This document shows positions 12,701 to 27,700 of a stretch of DNA of 64,000 nt, one piece after another. The notes beneath the pieces are model-generated. The model was not told where the DNA came from. It ran no database searches and saw only the letters and a list, made by a program, of their open reading frames with translations. The position numbers and the translations under genes are program-made. Location of the stretch: assembly GCF_051401765.1 (NCBI RefSeq), contig NC_135071.1, positions 9,402,961-9,466,960 of the forward strand, written 5' to 3'. The DNA is from Calliopsis andreniformis. Taxonomy: Eukaryota; Arthropoda; Insecta; Hymenoptera; Andrenidae. Position 1 is the stretch's first letter. Every line of letters starts with the position of its first letter.

Positions 12701-15700
12701 TATTATTCTTTGTATTATTAGTAAGTTCAAATAAACAAATATTAATAATATACGCATATATGCTACTCTTTTTAGATTCTATCTAATAATAATTAGATAA
12801 ATAACTCTTGCGTTTTAAGTAAAGAAAGTTATATTTTACTTGTAAGCTACTATCCTTATATCTAAACAATTATTTTAGTGAATAATATTAATAATTATGC
12901 TACAAAATAACAGAATAGGTTATTTTAGTTAAATTAAAGTTAATTATTTGTGGGCCAAGACACCAATGCAAAATTTATAGAATTGAATGATACGCCATTT
13001 CCCAATAATAATTTTTTACATTTTTTGCTGTTGCCTTCGAAGTTACGTTATATTTCATTTGTAAACTACTATCCTTATATTTAAGCAACTATATCAATGA
13101 ATAATATTACAAAGTATACTAAGAAAATTGGTATAATGTGTGTTATTTCTCTGATATTGTAAAACGCTCGACTGCTCAAAATTCCTTATTTGTGGGTTAA
13201 CACACCTATGCAGAACAGGGGTCACATAGCATAGAGGATAGTGGCAAACACTAGAGAATGCCAGTTAGTGTCGATGAGTAATGGATCTCAAGCAGCATCG
13301 AGTGTCTTTGATCAGTTACGCCTGATCAAGCTGAGCGTCCTTTTGCCTAATTAGTATACGTATCGCCCATGTTCACAGATGTTCGACGACATCATTTTTG
13401 CCTTCTTCTCTCTGGAGATGACAATCAAAATGGTTGCGATGGGTATATATGGGAAAGGGACGTACCTCGCAGACTCCTGGAACAGGCTCGACTTCTTTAT
13501 AGTAGTGGCTGGGTAAGTGTTTTCTAATTTCCATTTTCGATACGGTCGGCGTCTACAAGACACGCTACCGCTCAGCAGTAAATATTTGATCACTCTTCGT
13601 ATCTGACAAGAACCATGCCGAAGTGTCAATCTTTGACGTTTATGAAACTATACAGGTTTTTAGAGCAGCCAAAAGTATTCATCCCTTGCTTCTTTATGAG
13701 CTAATATTCATGTTCATGGATTATAATAACTTAATTCATATTAAGGTGTAAAACCTGCAATAGTTTCTGATTTATTAAATCTAATAAATTCTCTATTTTC
13801 ATTTTTAGGGGTGGTTTTAGCCTCTTTGCTGTGAATAACAGCCGATAAAAAGAAGTAAGTGTTGAATATTTTCGGCTGCTCTGCAAACTTGAAAGGTGCT
13901 ATTAAAATCAGAGCTTGATACTTTGAGACCTTACTTTGTGAGAATAAAGTATAGAATATGGAATATAGAATAAAACATAACGTAATTGAGTACAATTAAA
14001 AAATTTAATTAGTACATTAAATTAGTAAATTTAAGAATACAATTGAATTCCTTAGACAAATATAAATAAGCTTCTGTTACACGGTTTGCTGCATGATCAA
14101 ATATTTCTGAGTGATAATGTGTGTCCGTTTTAATTTTAGACCGCATCAGAAGATATTTTCATCTCTTGTTATTTTCAATAACGGTGAGAAAAGTAGTTAA
14201 TGTCAAAACTTTTTTTATGGGTGTGAAGCAACTTTAACTCCAGATTTTATTTCGAAGGACAGTTTAACTTCAGTTTGTGTAATGTCGATTAGTAATAACT
14301 GAAACAAGATTCTCCACGCATGTTAACAAATTTCTAAAGAACTACTACAAAAAGTTGATAAGTCATTCGAAACCGAGTAAATTGCGAAACTATTCAACTT
14401 TTGTCTGAAATACATTTTCATATCTTTACCCCTTAACTAGCATAGTACCAGTATTATAACATAATGTTATATAATTGCTACCATAACATTATAAAAAATT
14501 ATTAATAATAGCAAGAAGAGAATTCACAACTTTTTAGTTTATTATAATTTGTAAGTAATTCACTAATATTTTATACAACTAATATTAAAAATGAAATAGT
14601 AGTAAACAGCTGTGGTTTCATCATACTAATTAAAGGTTTAGGGTTTTGAAGATGTTCAAGTGAGCCTATTTCAGAAGAACACCCTGTATATGTATACATA
14701 AAATTTGTATTGAAAAATCGGCCATTCATTTCCTACAAACATCTCAATTTTTTAAAGCATCATAAAAGTTAAGACGTAAGGGATACAACAAAACCTATTA
14801 GGACATTTTTGCTCTATTTCTACACTTTAGAACATCTATAAAATTAGAGGATCCCCTAATTGTTAGTTTAGCATATAAATCTGTTAACTTCAAGGCATTA
14901 TTATTATTGCAAAACGAAGGCAGAGAGTATATCATAAAACATTTTGTGCTCCAATTCAGATCTCCTTTCACTCCTTAAATTATCGAAGGCTATATTTGTT
15001 ACATCCTGTGTACGTGGGGGAGACCAAGGCCAGGGACAAACGTAACACGGAACGACTGTAAGAAACATTATAAAACAAACACCAATTGACCAATAGTCTT
15101 CTACTTCCACCTTTGTATGTTATTTCTATCTCTGCTCCACCTTAGTGTTTGTCCACACATGATAATAAGCGGTTCTTTGTATTTTAACGTTTTATCGAAA
15201 TACTGAAAAGTATTTCTAAAACTAGTAAGGTCTATTTTAATTACGTATCCTTTTGTTTGGCTTCATAAAATCCTTTGAGTTTTTGTATCGTACTCAATAA
15301 ATATTGACTTATATGTGAGTATAAAAGTTGTTATGATTATAAGTTAAAGCAGTATGTAGAACACGTTTATGAGAAATGTTGCTAGTAACTTTTGGCTTTC
15401 TTCTATGCTCTTTGCCTTACTGGATATGTTACTTCAATAAAATTTATTAAGGAACGAACTTGCTAAGTTACATTTCCTAAATTCTACAGACGACCGATTT
15501 TGAAGTTTGAAACAAAACACTATAAAATAACAAAAACGAATCATGTAATCAGCGTGGTCAACGTTTTTCAATACAATTATTAAAAATAATATAATAAGTT
15601 TGAATTTTCCGTAGATTCATCAAATTATTTTCCTGTTTAACGTGGGCATATCAAGTTATTTCTCTGTATATCCATTATAAAAACAGTTATTTATATCTTG

Positions 15701-18700
15701 AAATTTATTAAGATTTTCAGCTTTTCAATTTTGACATACAATAAAAGCATTTCGCATTGACTACTATGCGACATAAAAGAATAGAAAATTGACAAAGATG
15801 AATTTATTAAGTGTTTAAACGTGATCTTCAAATACGAGCTTAATGTTTACAAAATGTCCAACATTTGTTAAAGAAAAACATATCGTGGACTGATGTCTTC
15901 AAAGTCTATATTAATTTTATGTTAATACTTATACTCATTTTTACTTTCTAAATTTATTTTTACCTTCCAGAATAAATATAAATACCTTTGAAAAGTGGTT
16001 CTTCTACTACTTAATTTAATTTTTAAACTTGCCCCTACAGATAGAGACAAAAGTAACAAAAGACATACTTTAAATAAAGGCATATTTACAAAAATTAACA
16101 TAATAAATGCTAGTTTTTTGGCTTGATTATATTTTCTAATAATGTAAGTTTACTGTCGTGTACGACCTTTTTAAAAATTCTATGAAGCTTTCAAGTTACA
16201 GAACCAAAAATCCAAATTGCAACGATCGTCCCTGGTTTCCCCTTTTCGTAAGATTGATCCAGAAAAAGTGTCCCACATTCTACTGAACATCGTTTGTATC
16301 GTTACGTTGTGTAATGGATGAAATCCTGTCTTTCCATGCGCTGGATTGCAAAAAGATCATATGGAAAATTGATACGCTAAAAGCAAATTCAAACTTTTCG
16401 ATACATGCTCGATTGAGAACAAATTGAACATGATCGTTCTAAAGCAATTTTCATTTTCATGCATATATCGCAGCGGACAAAGTTTGCGCTTGAGTCTCGT
16501 TTAAATCCGTCGATGTCGCAACAGCAAAGTAGAGGTACGCTCTCGAGGAACGCCTCGAGGAATAAGGCTCGTAGATCGAAACACGTTTCATAGACAAAGC
16601 TAATTATACATAGTATGCACGAGTACTCAGCAACTTGCAGAATCATGGGGGTATAATGTTCATTTAATTTTAACGGAGCATAAATGACGGTTCTGTTAGC
16701 TACGTGGCGAATTAACATAAAATGCAAAGACAATCAAATTCGTCAAGTGGTTTGTGTTCGTTTTATATAGGATATATCGGATTTCTGCTGATAAGCTGAT
16801 GAAGAAAATTTGTATATGTTAAGTTGATAATATTAATTTATAAAAAAAATGTTGAGACAATTGATTTTTGGGAGACTAGGTAATGGACAGGATTAATTGT
16901 GCGTTTGAAAATGTATCCATTTCGAAAACAACATTAATCCTGTAGTGAAGTCGATGAGAAGATAATAGTGCATTTAACATTCTAGTATACTTACATTTAA
17001 ACATATTAATGGTTTCGTTTTTGTGTTCCATTAACTGTGAATATATCAATATCTATACACGATGACATCTAATAAAATGACAAAGATCAAAAAATGCAAG
17101 TAATGTGTTCAAATTTGCATAGAAGATGACTTAGATAACCTAATGATTTCGAATTACTCATAAATTATTCGTAGTACTAGAAAATATGAGTACGAAAGCA
17201 TAATTTATAATAAATACAAGTATAACTAATTCAGTTTTCATTTATTGTAATATTTTTACTTTACCTTTTTTGAAACAGACACAGATAACTTTACGCATCG
17301 ACTATGAGCAACATGTTTCAGGCTTAACATCTAAATTTTGGATATTGAATATTAGATTAGGTCTAGATTAGATCATTCGAAAAGTCTATATATAGTATTT
17401 TTTAAAATGAAACACAAGATGAAATATTTTTGGAAATTGAAATATTATTCTTGTTAAAATTTTGTCCAATGAGTTTTCGATTTATAGGTATCATTTTCAT
17501 AAAAAGATTTATTCTTGACTGAGAGCTTTGTGGACGACCTAATAATAATCGAAGTCTCATCGAAAAGTCTGCATTACACTGGCAACTTCTCTTTGTTAAA
17601 ACTATCGATCTAGATTCTAGAGGGCTCTATGCAATTCAATTGCACAATGACCGATGTTCATATTCTTTAGCTTATTGTAGTTGTCTAAATTGATCTTGTC
17701 TTCATAATAGTGGTTCTTTATGCTTTGCAGCCATGGAGACTACCTTATACTACGTATAAGGCACGTAAAGATAACTAAGCTAACTAGCATAAACTAATTT
17801 CACTGACTAATTAGTAACTCTTATTTCTGGTAATTTTGGTGTATGTTTCATTTATTTCAAATTTTCATATAAAATGGTCTGTGTACTAGGCAAGAGATGA
17901 TTTGCAAATTTTATACTTTGCTTGTACCTATGGCTATTTGTAGATATTACTGAAATCAAAATTAAAAGGAAAATATAAAATACATACTGTTTGCTTTCCA
18001 AAATTAATGTCGTTATCTGTGTCATAAATAACTACAAATATTTTTAGTCGTTTTAAAAGCCTTACCCTGAAAATTAAAATTGTATTTACAGTTTTTTATC
18101 TTAAACTTAAGAGAAGTCTTTGTATTCAAGTTCTCGATATGATTCTATAATTATGATCGGAGTACGTACATTAAACAATTTCTACATGCTTAAAACATAC
18201 TTGAACTCTTCTATAAACTTGATTATTTAATTTAAATTGGATCTCTTGTTTTTTACCTACATTCTTACATTATCATACTAAATAGTTGAGGTTTATCATA
18301 TTTTCCTTTGTAAATATCTATATCCTTGCAAAGTACATTGAACTTCCTTAAATTTCACCATCTGTAATGATTTATTTCGTTACATGTTATTAATTCCTAT
18401 TACATAGTACATATTGTGACATTATTCTTTGAATTCCATGTTTGACACCAGCTGCTATTCATGAAAACTGTAAGGTTTTTACAACTTTCACAATATACGA
18501 CATCCTGTAGCCAAAAATTTCGTACGCTAACCTGCACAGAGGAATCCTCTAAATGTATTAATTAACACAATTCGTATAACGTCTCACGCCGTACTAATGG
18601 ATTAAAATGTATATACAGATATATGTGTTTATACTGCTCAGAGAGAAACAGTTTCTTACTGTTAACAGATTACAGTTTCTGTTAATAATATCAGGACACT

Positions 18701-21700
18701 TTTGTAATCAAAATTATTTTCATTTAATAATATTCACGTCACTCATTCATTCGTTTCCTTTCATAAGAGTCTTTTAATTTAATCAGAAAAAATATGAGGT
18801 ACATTATTAAAACAGATTAAAATGACCTTTAAACTTCATGTATAAGTACTGTGAAGAAAGAAATTATTCTAACATATACTATCCTTAATATTTCATTTTT
18901 ATTGATAATTCTTATGAAATGTTTCATACCGACAAACTATGACCCAATTTTAAATTATTAATTGATATGTACTACGAGCTAGTTGTAAGATTAATATAAC
19001 AGCACTTAAAGATCTAGACGAAATTATGAATTGCAAATAATTATTGAGGGAAGAAAATAAATAGAAAAATTGTTATGTAAAGTAAACATAATTTTTCATA
19101 TCTATATGTTGAAATTAAACATGCTAAAGTTGATTGTACTATATTGAAGCACTAAAACAAAATAATAGACATTCCTTTTTTCCATTTTATAACTAAAAGT
19201 GTTATTATTATTATTATTATCTCTTTCATTAACTATATAAGAAAAAGACTTATCCTTATCAAATGTTTGCCTTACGAGAAAAACTACCCATTTTTAATAA
19301 CTTCTACACTGTGAAAATAACTGTCAAAACGATAACACAATATTTAATAGAATAAAGAATATTTGAAAAATATGGTTCGAGAAAGGAGTTTTTTAGCAAA
19401 TGTGGATAAAATATATATTAAAATTTTTTGCATAGACTTACTTTCAATCTACTATTAGAAAAATATCTGTATAATTAAAAAATATAACTACTTTCAAACT
19501 GTTGAGTGGTAGTGTTTATACATATTTAAACTCAGGGTTTGCAGGTCGATTTTTTTAATTTAGAGATACGTAAAATATTTCCGTGTCATTATTTTTGTGT
19601 ATTTCCTCTAGCAAGATAGCACGGAAGCGTAAACAAAATTCAAAAACATATCGTATTAACATTTTCACAACCCTGGTGGGGCAGACAGTTTTATGAGATT
19701 GCTTTGAAGACAGAGAGGAGACTTTACGAGGACAAGAGAAATTTAGGGAAGACAGGAATCCTTTCATAATCGAAAATCAACGAAAAGCAGAGTGAACTTT
19801 AAGGAGATTTTGAATTTTCACAAATTCGACGTTAGGATAGTTCATACAATATATAAATACCATTATAATATCACATTTACACTACTATGTTTTTTAAAAT
19901 CGAAGGTTTGAATATGGGTCGATCTATGTTCCACATTTTTTATTGCTGATGGTATCCAAATAAGCAATTTCTTCTAGCTGGATAACGTCTTCGGTAGATG
20001 TACACGGAAGGTAGATAAATAATGCAAAGTGTATTACCCAACTCCACTTTCTAAGACCTATATCTCGTGTGTTTTCGAAAAATGTGAAGTGTTACAGATA
20101 AAAGTTGAATAGTTTCCAGTGAGACATTATTCAATGTAATCAATCCTTTTTTGTCGGAGGACACTGCAGAATACATGAGGATTAAATTTAAACGTATAAA
20201 TGGGATACTATATTTTATTGGCCCATAAACGATAACTATCTTAAAGAGGAATCCAGTGACCCATTAATGAAGTACAGCAAGGACACCAAAAGTCATGTGA
20301 AAAAAATTAGGACAAGGAAACCAAAGTTTTGGAATGTCGTTATAATAAAACGAGAAAATTCTATAGATCGTCCTGTGTGTTTCCATATAAGAGTTCTCAC
20401 AAATAAGTTACGTAATAGGAAACCAATTTAAAGTCTGTCATAAAGTACTTCTGCGCATTTTACAACTTGAAATTACCAAATCAAATTCTCCTAAATATGG
20501 ATCACTGGCGAAGTTATCGTTTCGTTGTGAGAACTAATTTCCATTACCTATAAAATTAGTAAATTAATGTGGGAAACATTGAAAGGAAAGTTTGACACTT
20601 TTTATCCATGACTGCAATTTTGAAACATTTGACACTGTTACCAAATATATTTTTAAGTTATCGAATATTCGGTTTAATATGTCGCCGAATATAGATAGTA
20701 AAAGGGATTAGAATTGAAATCCTGGGATCGAGAGATTCAGAGTTCGTGGAATTGATTTTACGACAGTGGTTTTACAAGCTTTTTATTGAAGGACCACACA
20801 CAATATTCACTTGATATATCTATAAAAACACTGCACTTGACACAGCTACTGAACAATACATACATTGACTCTGAAGTGACGAAAGATATTCACATACAGA
20901 ATATAACAAAGTACTGTACTCGCTGATGATAGTTGATATTAAGAAATTTTGAACTTGTACTGTTAGGTTTGACAGTGAAGAATTTTTATAAAACAAACTA
21001 TCATCAATCATTCATCTATGTGATATCCCTTTAGCAAAAACGTAGTACTATCTCTTAAATTTTGCATTCTTAACAGCAAAACGAAGTCAAAACTCAAATG
21101 TGTCAAAGTACATGCTTATATTATTTAAGAGAAATGTAGTGAAGTCAATGTTTTGCATTTAAAACTTGAAATGACGGGATTTCTTTGCTCTGCATTAAGA
21201 GAGCTCATTTGACCTATTTTCAGAAGTACCATTGTTTCTAAATTCTTAAACCCCTTTAGATCACTCTGTATAACTATACACTTAGAATCAAATAAACTGT
21301 TTGCAAATTTGCAATACGGTGGGACTACTGAAGCAATGCTTTTGCTTAAATATTCTTTGTAAGTAGGTGAAATAAAGAAGAATGAAAAAATTGACATGTC
21401 AGTTCGATAATTGAAATGTTTTTGGGATATAATGCAGAAATATTAATTCATCCTATTTAATATTAATTTTAAACATTGCACACAATTTAATCCTAAAGTA
21501 GCTGATTAGATTTTACTAATGATCTATGTATATGTATAGGCTATTTGACAATAGATGTTACAAATTTTAAAGGGTGATTCTACATGTCGAAACAGGACGA
21601 AATTGAGGAATAATAAAATTGCATTTGGGACTTCATTTCGTTATTAATTATTGAGAAAACACCTAAAATAATAGCCATGAAATGTATCTAACTTGGGACT

Positions 21701-24700
21701 TATTCTACTGACTCGACTACGTCTGACCTTACTAATGCACGCTAGCAGTAGAATAAGTTCCAGTCAGACACCTTTCACTGAAATTTTAGATGTTTTTGCA
21801 CCAAGTAATAATTTTAAAAAGAAGACTCAAACGCAATTTTGTACGTAGGTAGAATCATCCCTTAAAATTTTTGACATCTACCATCGAACATCCTCTGTAG
21901 TATATTGTGGCAGTTATTGATATTTTTTAAGTATGTTTATGAAAGTAGTACACATATAGGTATAAAAAAAGGGGACTATAATAACTACGACATACAGTAT
22001 CAATAAAATAATTTATAATAGCAACACATATTACGATAGTATGATGGGAAATACAATCAACAATTATAGCAAGCAATAATTTATGAGTAATAATGAAATG
22101 ATGAGATTAGTAAAAATTTCAGAAGTAATTGAGTGATTAAAAGCCTCGTTTGAATCAGTGTTAACATTCGTAACAAAACTTTTACAGTTATCACAAACAA
22201 AATCCTGAATGGGATTTTGATGAGTGCCATTTCGTTATTTGATGGCTTTAATTTCGTATATTATAATTTTCACTTGTACGTTTCCCACCTTGTGTACATA
22301 GAAATAATACGGTCTTCCTATTACTCCAAATATAAACTGAAATTAGAGAAAGTAGCATAAGTTCCTATGCAACACAGGCTTTTAAGGCAAGGTGCATCAT
22401 GTCTCGAACTGCTTCTAATTATGAGCTCATTACGTAACTTCTTAACATATACTATACTGCAAAATGCATATTACTTCAGTGTTTCGCTTTTATTTAAGGC
22501 AAAAGATAAATCCATAACAAATGAAGATTATGTGATGATAAAAGTAATTAAATGTCTACATGTATAAATATAAATATTGATTTCACCTTAAAATTATACA
22601 ATATTGAAGAGATGTACAAGCTTTGATTTAGGTTCTCAATAAACGAACGTTCTTTGCAAATTTTTGTTTAAAAACAGGAAAAGGTACTAGAATGGAGTTT
22701 CGTGCTATATTTATTTATTAACATTATTAGTATTTGAGTCATATATATTTTTGTTTATGAAAAAATTCATTTCTGATATGTAAAAGTATCATTTAGATAA
22801 TGATTCACAACAATAAAATTCTGTAATATTCAGTTTATTGGTGTCTGAATTTAATTTCGAGATAAACCACTTAAAATTACTAGTTTTAAAACTGAAATAA
22901 AATTACCAATGTTTTAAAACTGGAATTTTCACAGCGTTTAAAAAAGTTTGTGTACTTCGTTATATTCAAGAAGATAAAAATTTTAATAAATATCTAGTCA
23001 ATTTTTGGTTAGATCGCCTTTTAGTAATAAATATCTACTTTTAAAAATGATCGAAGTCAGTGGTTTTACTTAATCGTGTATCGAAATGTGTTTTTACTAC
23101 AAGTAAACAATAATAATATAATGCTTAGTATATCAAAAACATACAAATACGTGATGAATAAAACTGAACAGTTTTCCATCACTTTGTGTTGCAGTTAACA
23201 ATAATTAAAAAAGCAGTACCCAACTGTTAGCAAAAATTAGATGCCTTCTTTAATGTCTTACACAAAAACGTACGTATAACAAAAAAGTAAACGTGTTAGT
23301 ATGTAAGAAATTCAACAAAATGTTATTTTAACAAGCAGTTTCAAGACTCAAGGCTCAATTGCATTGTCTGTTACAAGACATTTATGTATACATTACCCCT
23401 CGTCTGTAGCCTTATTTTTGCCGATGCCGCCGTCTGCAAACTGAATCGTTTCGATTCAGTTGCAGTTTCTTTATGTTTCTGTGCTTCAAAAAATCCAAAA
23501 AATTTTTGAATACTGTTCCAAACTTCTAAAATATCATCCAATAACTTTCATTGTTTTACGTTACCCAGGTCGTGCTTCTTTTTTACTTTGAAAAAAATTC
23601 AAGAACAAAAATAATCTGGGTTATGAACGATTTATGTTTCAGACAAAAAGTTAATTTATTTGGGTTGATATTTATTCCTTTTTCTAGATAGAAATTAAAC
23701 CAATGGTTAAAAAAGATCTAACATTAATGCTACACGGATTTTGTATTTTATACGTACAAATATATTTTTCGATTTACATTTCACAGACTATTTATTAATA
23801 TAGATATTCCAAATAGTTTTTTATCTCCATAGAGGTATATAGGATACACTCTCCTCTTGTTATCATATGGTATTTACTTTTGTTATTGTTAGTTTGTAAA
23901 CTTTCTTCTGACCAACACTATACATAACTTTACTTTTTGTCTTTAGTCTTATTATAGCTTAGTGGACATAGTAGCAAAACTATTTCCTTCGTGGCGTACT
24001 ACACATACTATGAATTGAAATTCTCAACTAGACTTTTGCCATCTTCATCACGTTCAAAGTTCATGACTCAAGGGTTGCGTTGTCGACGCCTGTGCAATTA
24101 TACCTTGCATAAGGGAGAAGCACTTGCCACGCCTTGAAAGTAAGCTGTTCCTTTCGAAATACTGTCGAAGTACATGGTACAGCAATATTAAGAACTTGTT
24201 TTGGGATACTGAACATTCCTGTATCGATCTTTTGGAACGGTTTCATGATCGACAGCAAAAGATGTGTTACATGTCAAGGTACTTAATGCATACCAAAACC
24301 TGCAGAAGTGCACGAAAATTATGCGGAGATCGAAACTTATTTATACATTTTTTATGCGGCGTTTTGAAAGTCAAAAAGATATCTCAGTCTATATTTATCT
24401 CTACTTTTTACCTTCTGAATGCTGATATTCTTCATTGACAATTTGACAAATTTTTCATTTTTTGTTCTAATCAGTCGCCTATAAGAACATAACATTTAAG
24501 AATGGTAATAAAGAGTCACTTAATCTTTAAATATCAACAAAAAATATGTATAGTGTCAATTGCTCTTTTTGAGCGGACAATTGAATAAATGAAACATTTG
24601 AATATACAAAGTATCAAGGAATTGGCGATAAAACCCAAAAAGGGTGAATCTGCATGAAAAGAATTAATTGAAAACATAGAATAATATTTTCATACGAAGT

Positions 24701-27700
24701 TTTAAATTTGAATAGATCAATGTTAAACATTCATCGAATACTTGACTATGTTGTAGACTAAAAATAGTTTTCATTGCATTTGAGTTTATAAACGCTACCA
24801 ACATCATGGTTGATTTATATACAATGAGGGCGGCCTAAAAGTGGCCATAAAAATCTCTCCTTCAATTGTAATACTATAAAAAATATATTATATACAATTT
24901 GTATGATATCAAGAGACTAGTATATTGTAAAAAATATTTTTGTGTCGAAGTCATTTTTTTCGGAGATTTCAAAGTCATTGATGTTCTTTTTTGTACAAAA
25001 TGAATATATTGTTTTCCTTCTAATATATGGTTTACATATTATAATTGCATATATTTATAATTACATACAAAATATTATTGTATATCATTATAATTGAAGG
25101 AGATATTTAAGTGGCTACCTTTAAGCAGATCATCCTGCATAGTCATGTGTAAAAAATTCTTCAGCAAAGAATACTTTTATTTCATTAGTTATCCTTTCCC
25201 ATCTGAAGTAGGTATTACAATAAAACGGAACAACAATACAAATACTGCAATGAAATCTGTTAGGTTGGACAAAGGTCATCGGTAAGATCAGGAGCAAGTG
25301 CACGCATGTGAGTTGCAACGTGGACTTTATCCACGTTTTTCCTGTGGAAATTCCAACTTACGCTGTTGACCACTAGATCGATGCCCATAAACAATTCTTG
25401 AGATCTCCCGTACGTCTCACACCCTCCAATTAGCCTATGGTATGCCTATCGTAAACTATTTGTAAGGTGTGGGACGTGTGGGAGATTAGCTTCCCTCTTT
25501 CGGCAAGGAATTCCCTGGCAATCCTGCCTGTGATAGAGTACAGCCAGGGATGGTATGAGACCTGGTGCCTGATGACTTCATGAGATAGAGAGGGAGCTTT
25601 ACGAGTAGGGTGGGGATTGCTCCACCAACTAATGAATGCTAGGAATCCCCATTCCATTTGAAAAGTTCCCTCTGTATTTCATGACGTCACCGGACAGCAG
25701 GTTTCACACCATCCCTGAGTACAATAGAATAGGCGTGGGGGAAGACAATAATCTTAGGGCCCAGCAGAGTTGAAAATATGGGCCAGTCGATGAGTGGCAG
25801 TCACATGGATTGGATGTGAGAGTGCTGTTCAGGGTGTTTCTAAACATAAGGGACATTTTTGGAAGATAAGTTCCACATAAGTAGACAATGAAGAACGTTC
25901 ATGTGTACATATATCCAAAAACGTTTAGTTTTTTAGTTATAAGCTATTTTATACAGGGATGGTATTCGGTCTTGAAACCAAATTTTTTATGGGTTCGGGA
26001 AATTATTTATTTTGATACCGAATTAAATGAAAGATGCGGATAAAGTACAGTTCTTGATATTAAGTAGCTAAATTAGTACCGAAATGAATTTTCGGTTCTA
26101 TTTTTGCTCTTATTAAGCACATCAAATTTATTTCAAGTTTCTATGTGAGATCAAAATTATTATCAGGGATGATATTCAGTCCCAAAGGACCGTTTATAAT
26201 AGGAGTCTCATTGAAGGACTTGTGTCTATAAGGGCCTTAACACGTGTTTAGGGCCTTCTGAAATAAACACAACCTTCTCAAGCAACTAATTTTCTAAGTC
26301 AACAAACTCTTTCAATATATTTGTCTCATCGATATGCACGAGTTATTCTTCGTTTCAGAAGACAGTGCTACCTTTAAGGTGTTATAACTTATTAGTGCAA
26401 AACAAAAGCAGATCAAACACTAAGTTAAAGGATATTTTGTGATCCAATTGAGATATTCTACCACTCCTTAAAATATTGAAACGTATACATGTTACACCCC
26501 GTATGTAAAGAACTGTATTTTGTCAGTACCTTTTATTTAATCTCATAACAAAATAAACAAGTTCCCTAATCCAAAAAGAATTTCAGTTTCAGAACCAAGT
26601 AACATTTATTTCGAGGACATTTATAAAACTGAAATTTAATTCCGTTATTTTTTATAAAACCAGTTAAAAAACCGAAATGAATTTCGGTTTTTAAAATGAA
26701 ACCGCTTTGTAAAACCAGTAAATAAAGTTTTTAAAACGGCGTCATAAAGAAAGACTGATTAAATATGGTCTATTTGAAAAGGTACACCAAAATCAAAATA
26801 AATTTCGGTTTCGGAACCAAATACTATCCCTGATTTTATATCGTATATGGTATGATACTTTCTTTAAAATCCATGTCTGTGTGCCACTCATTCATGGAGG
26901 CGAAATATCTCTGGGCAAAGTAGGAGCTTAAAGAGAATAGCACACCATGAAAGCATGTAATATACTAGCGTTTTGAGCAATATTAAATACGATATAATTA
27001 AAAACCTATGCATTTCCTGGCATATGTGCATATGAACCTTTTTTCATTGTCTTTGTATCTAGAATCTATCCTCTAAAAATGTCCTATATGTTTGGAAGCA
27101 CTCTGTATACGTAGATATATACATATATGAATGTATACTTTGTGTGTACAAGAATGATATAGAAATACAGTGTGTGTTATTGTAGAAAGTGTGTGTTATT
27201 GTGCGAGACTAAAATTCGCAAATATGCAATCAGGTATTTGATTCTCTTATGCATAGTAATTAAACTGTTTTTATTGTAATTTTATTGTATATAATAGCAT
27301 CAATTGCTTTTGTGGATATCTAATGATACACAGAGAAAACCAGGAAAGGGGTGTAAAATTTCCTACATTATTTGAAGTATTTTAAATTTTATAAAAGATC
27401 TTTCAGACCTGTAAGGTGGATTTTATTTTGCACTGTTGTCTATAAAAGATTGCAGTATAAGATGATGTGTAATAACAGATGTGATAGTTCACTATTAGTG
27501 CAGCTTTGCATTATTCACAGAGTGGAGAAGTTTGCTTTGTTTAGGAGACATTGATATGTTGATCCTATGTATTTCATCGTAATCTGTGAAGTAGCGACTT
27601 TATTGAGCAATCGTGAATTGATTAAGGATTTTCATTCTTTGTTCTAATTTTCATTTAATTTTTATTGTAAGCAAGTGTATAATACAGTTTTTTAAAACAC

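Larger units (their letters stand above)
9724..13378 (+). other. Ca-alpha1T: Intron between IS1 and IS2 exons
   Basis: A 3.7-kb intron with GTACGT donor and TTCACAG acceptor. It contains family A copy 2 and the tandem duplication at 12828-13216; the rest is AT-rich with nothing recognised. Confidence 0.85.
25830..27105. mobile_element. Outer TIR element carrying a nested hAT-type insertion
   Basis: Left CAGGGTGTTTCTAAACATAA and right (inverted) CAGAGTGCTTCCAAACATAT keep matching for about 80 bases (GGGACATTTTTGGAAGATA against AGGACATTTTTAGAGGATA; AGACAATGAA on both sides). Its body is split by the insertion at 25954-26832, so its own unspliced length is about 400 bases. Confidence 0.8.

Noticed and set aside
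24061..24438. Opposed 65- and 104-codon frames as a small gene or retroposed fragment
   Set aside because: Neither translation resembles a known family; no splice sites, poly-A tract or terminal repeats around them.
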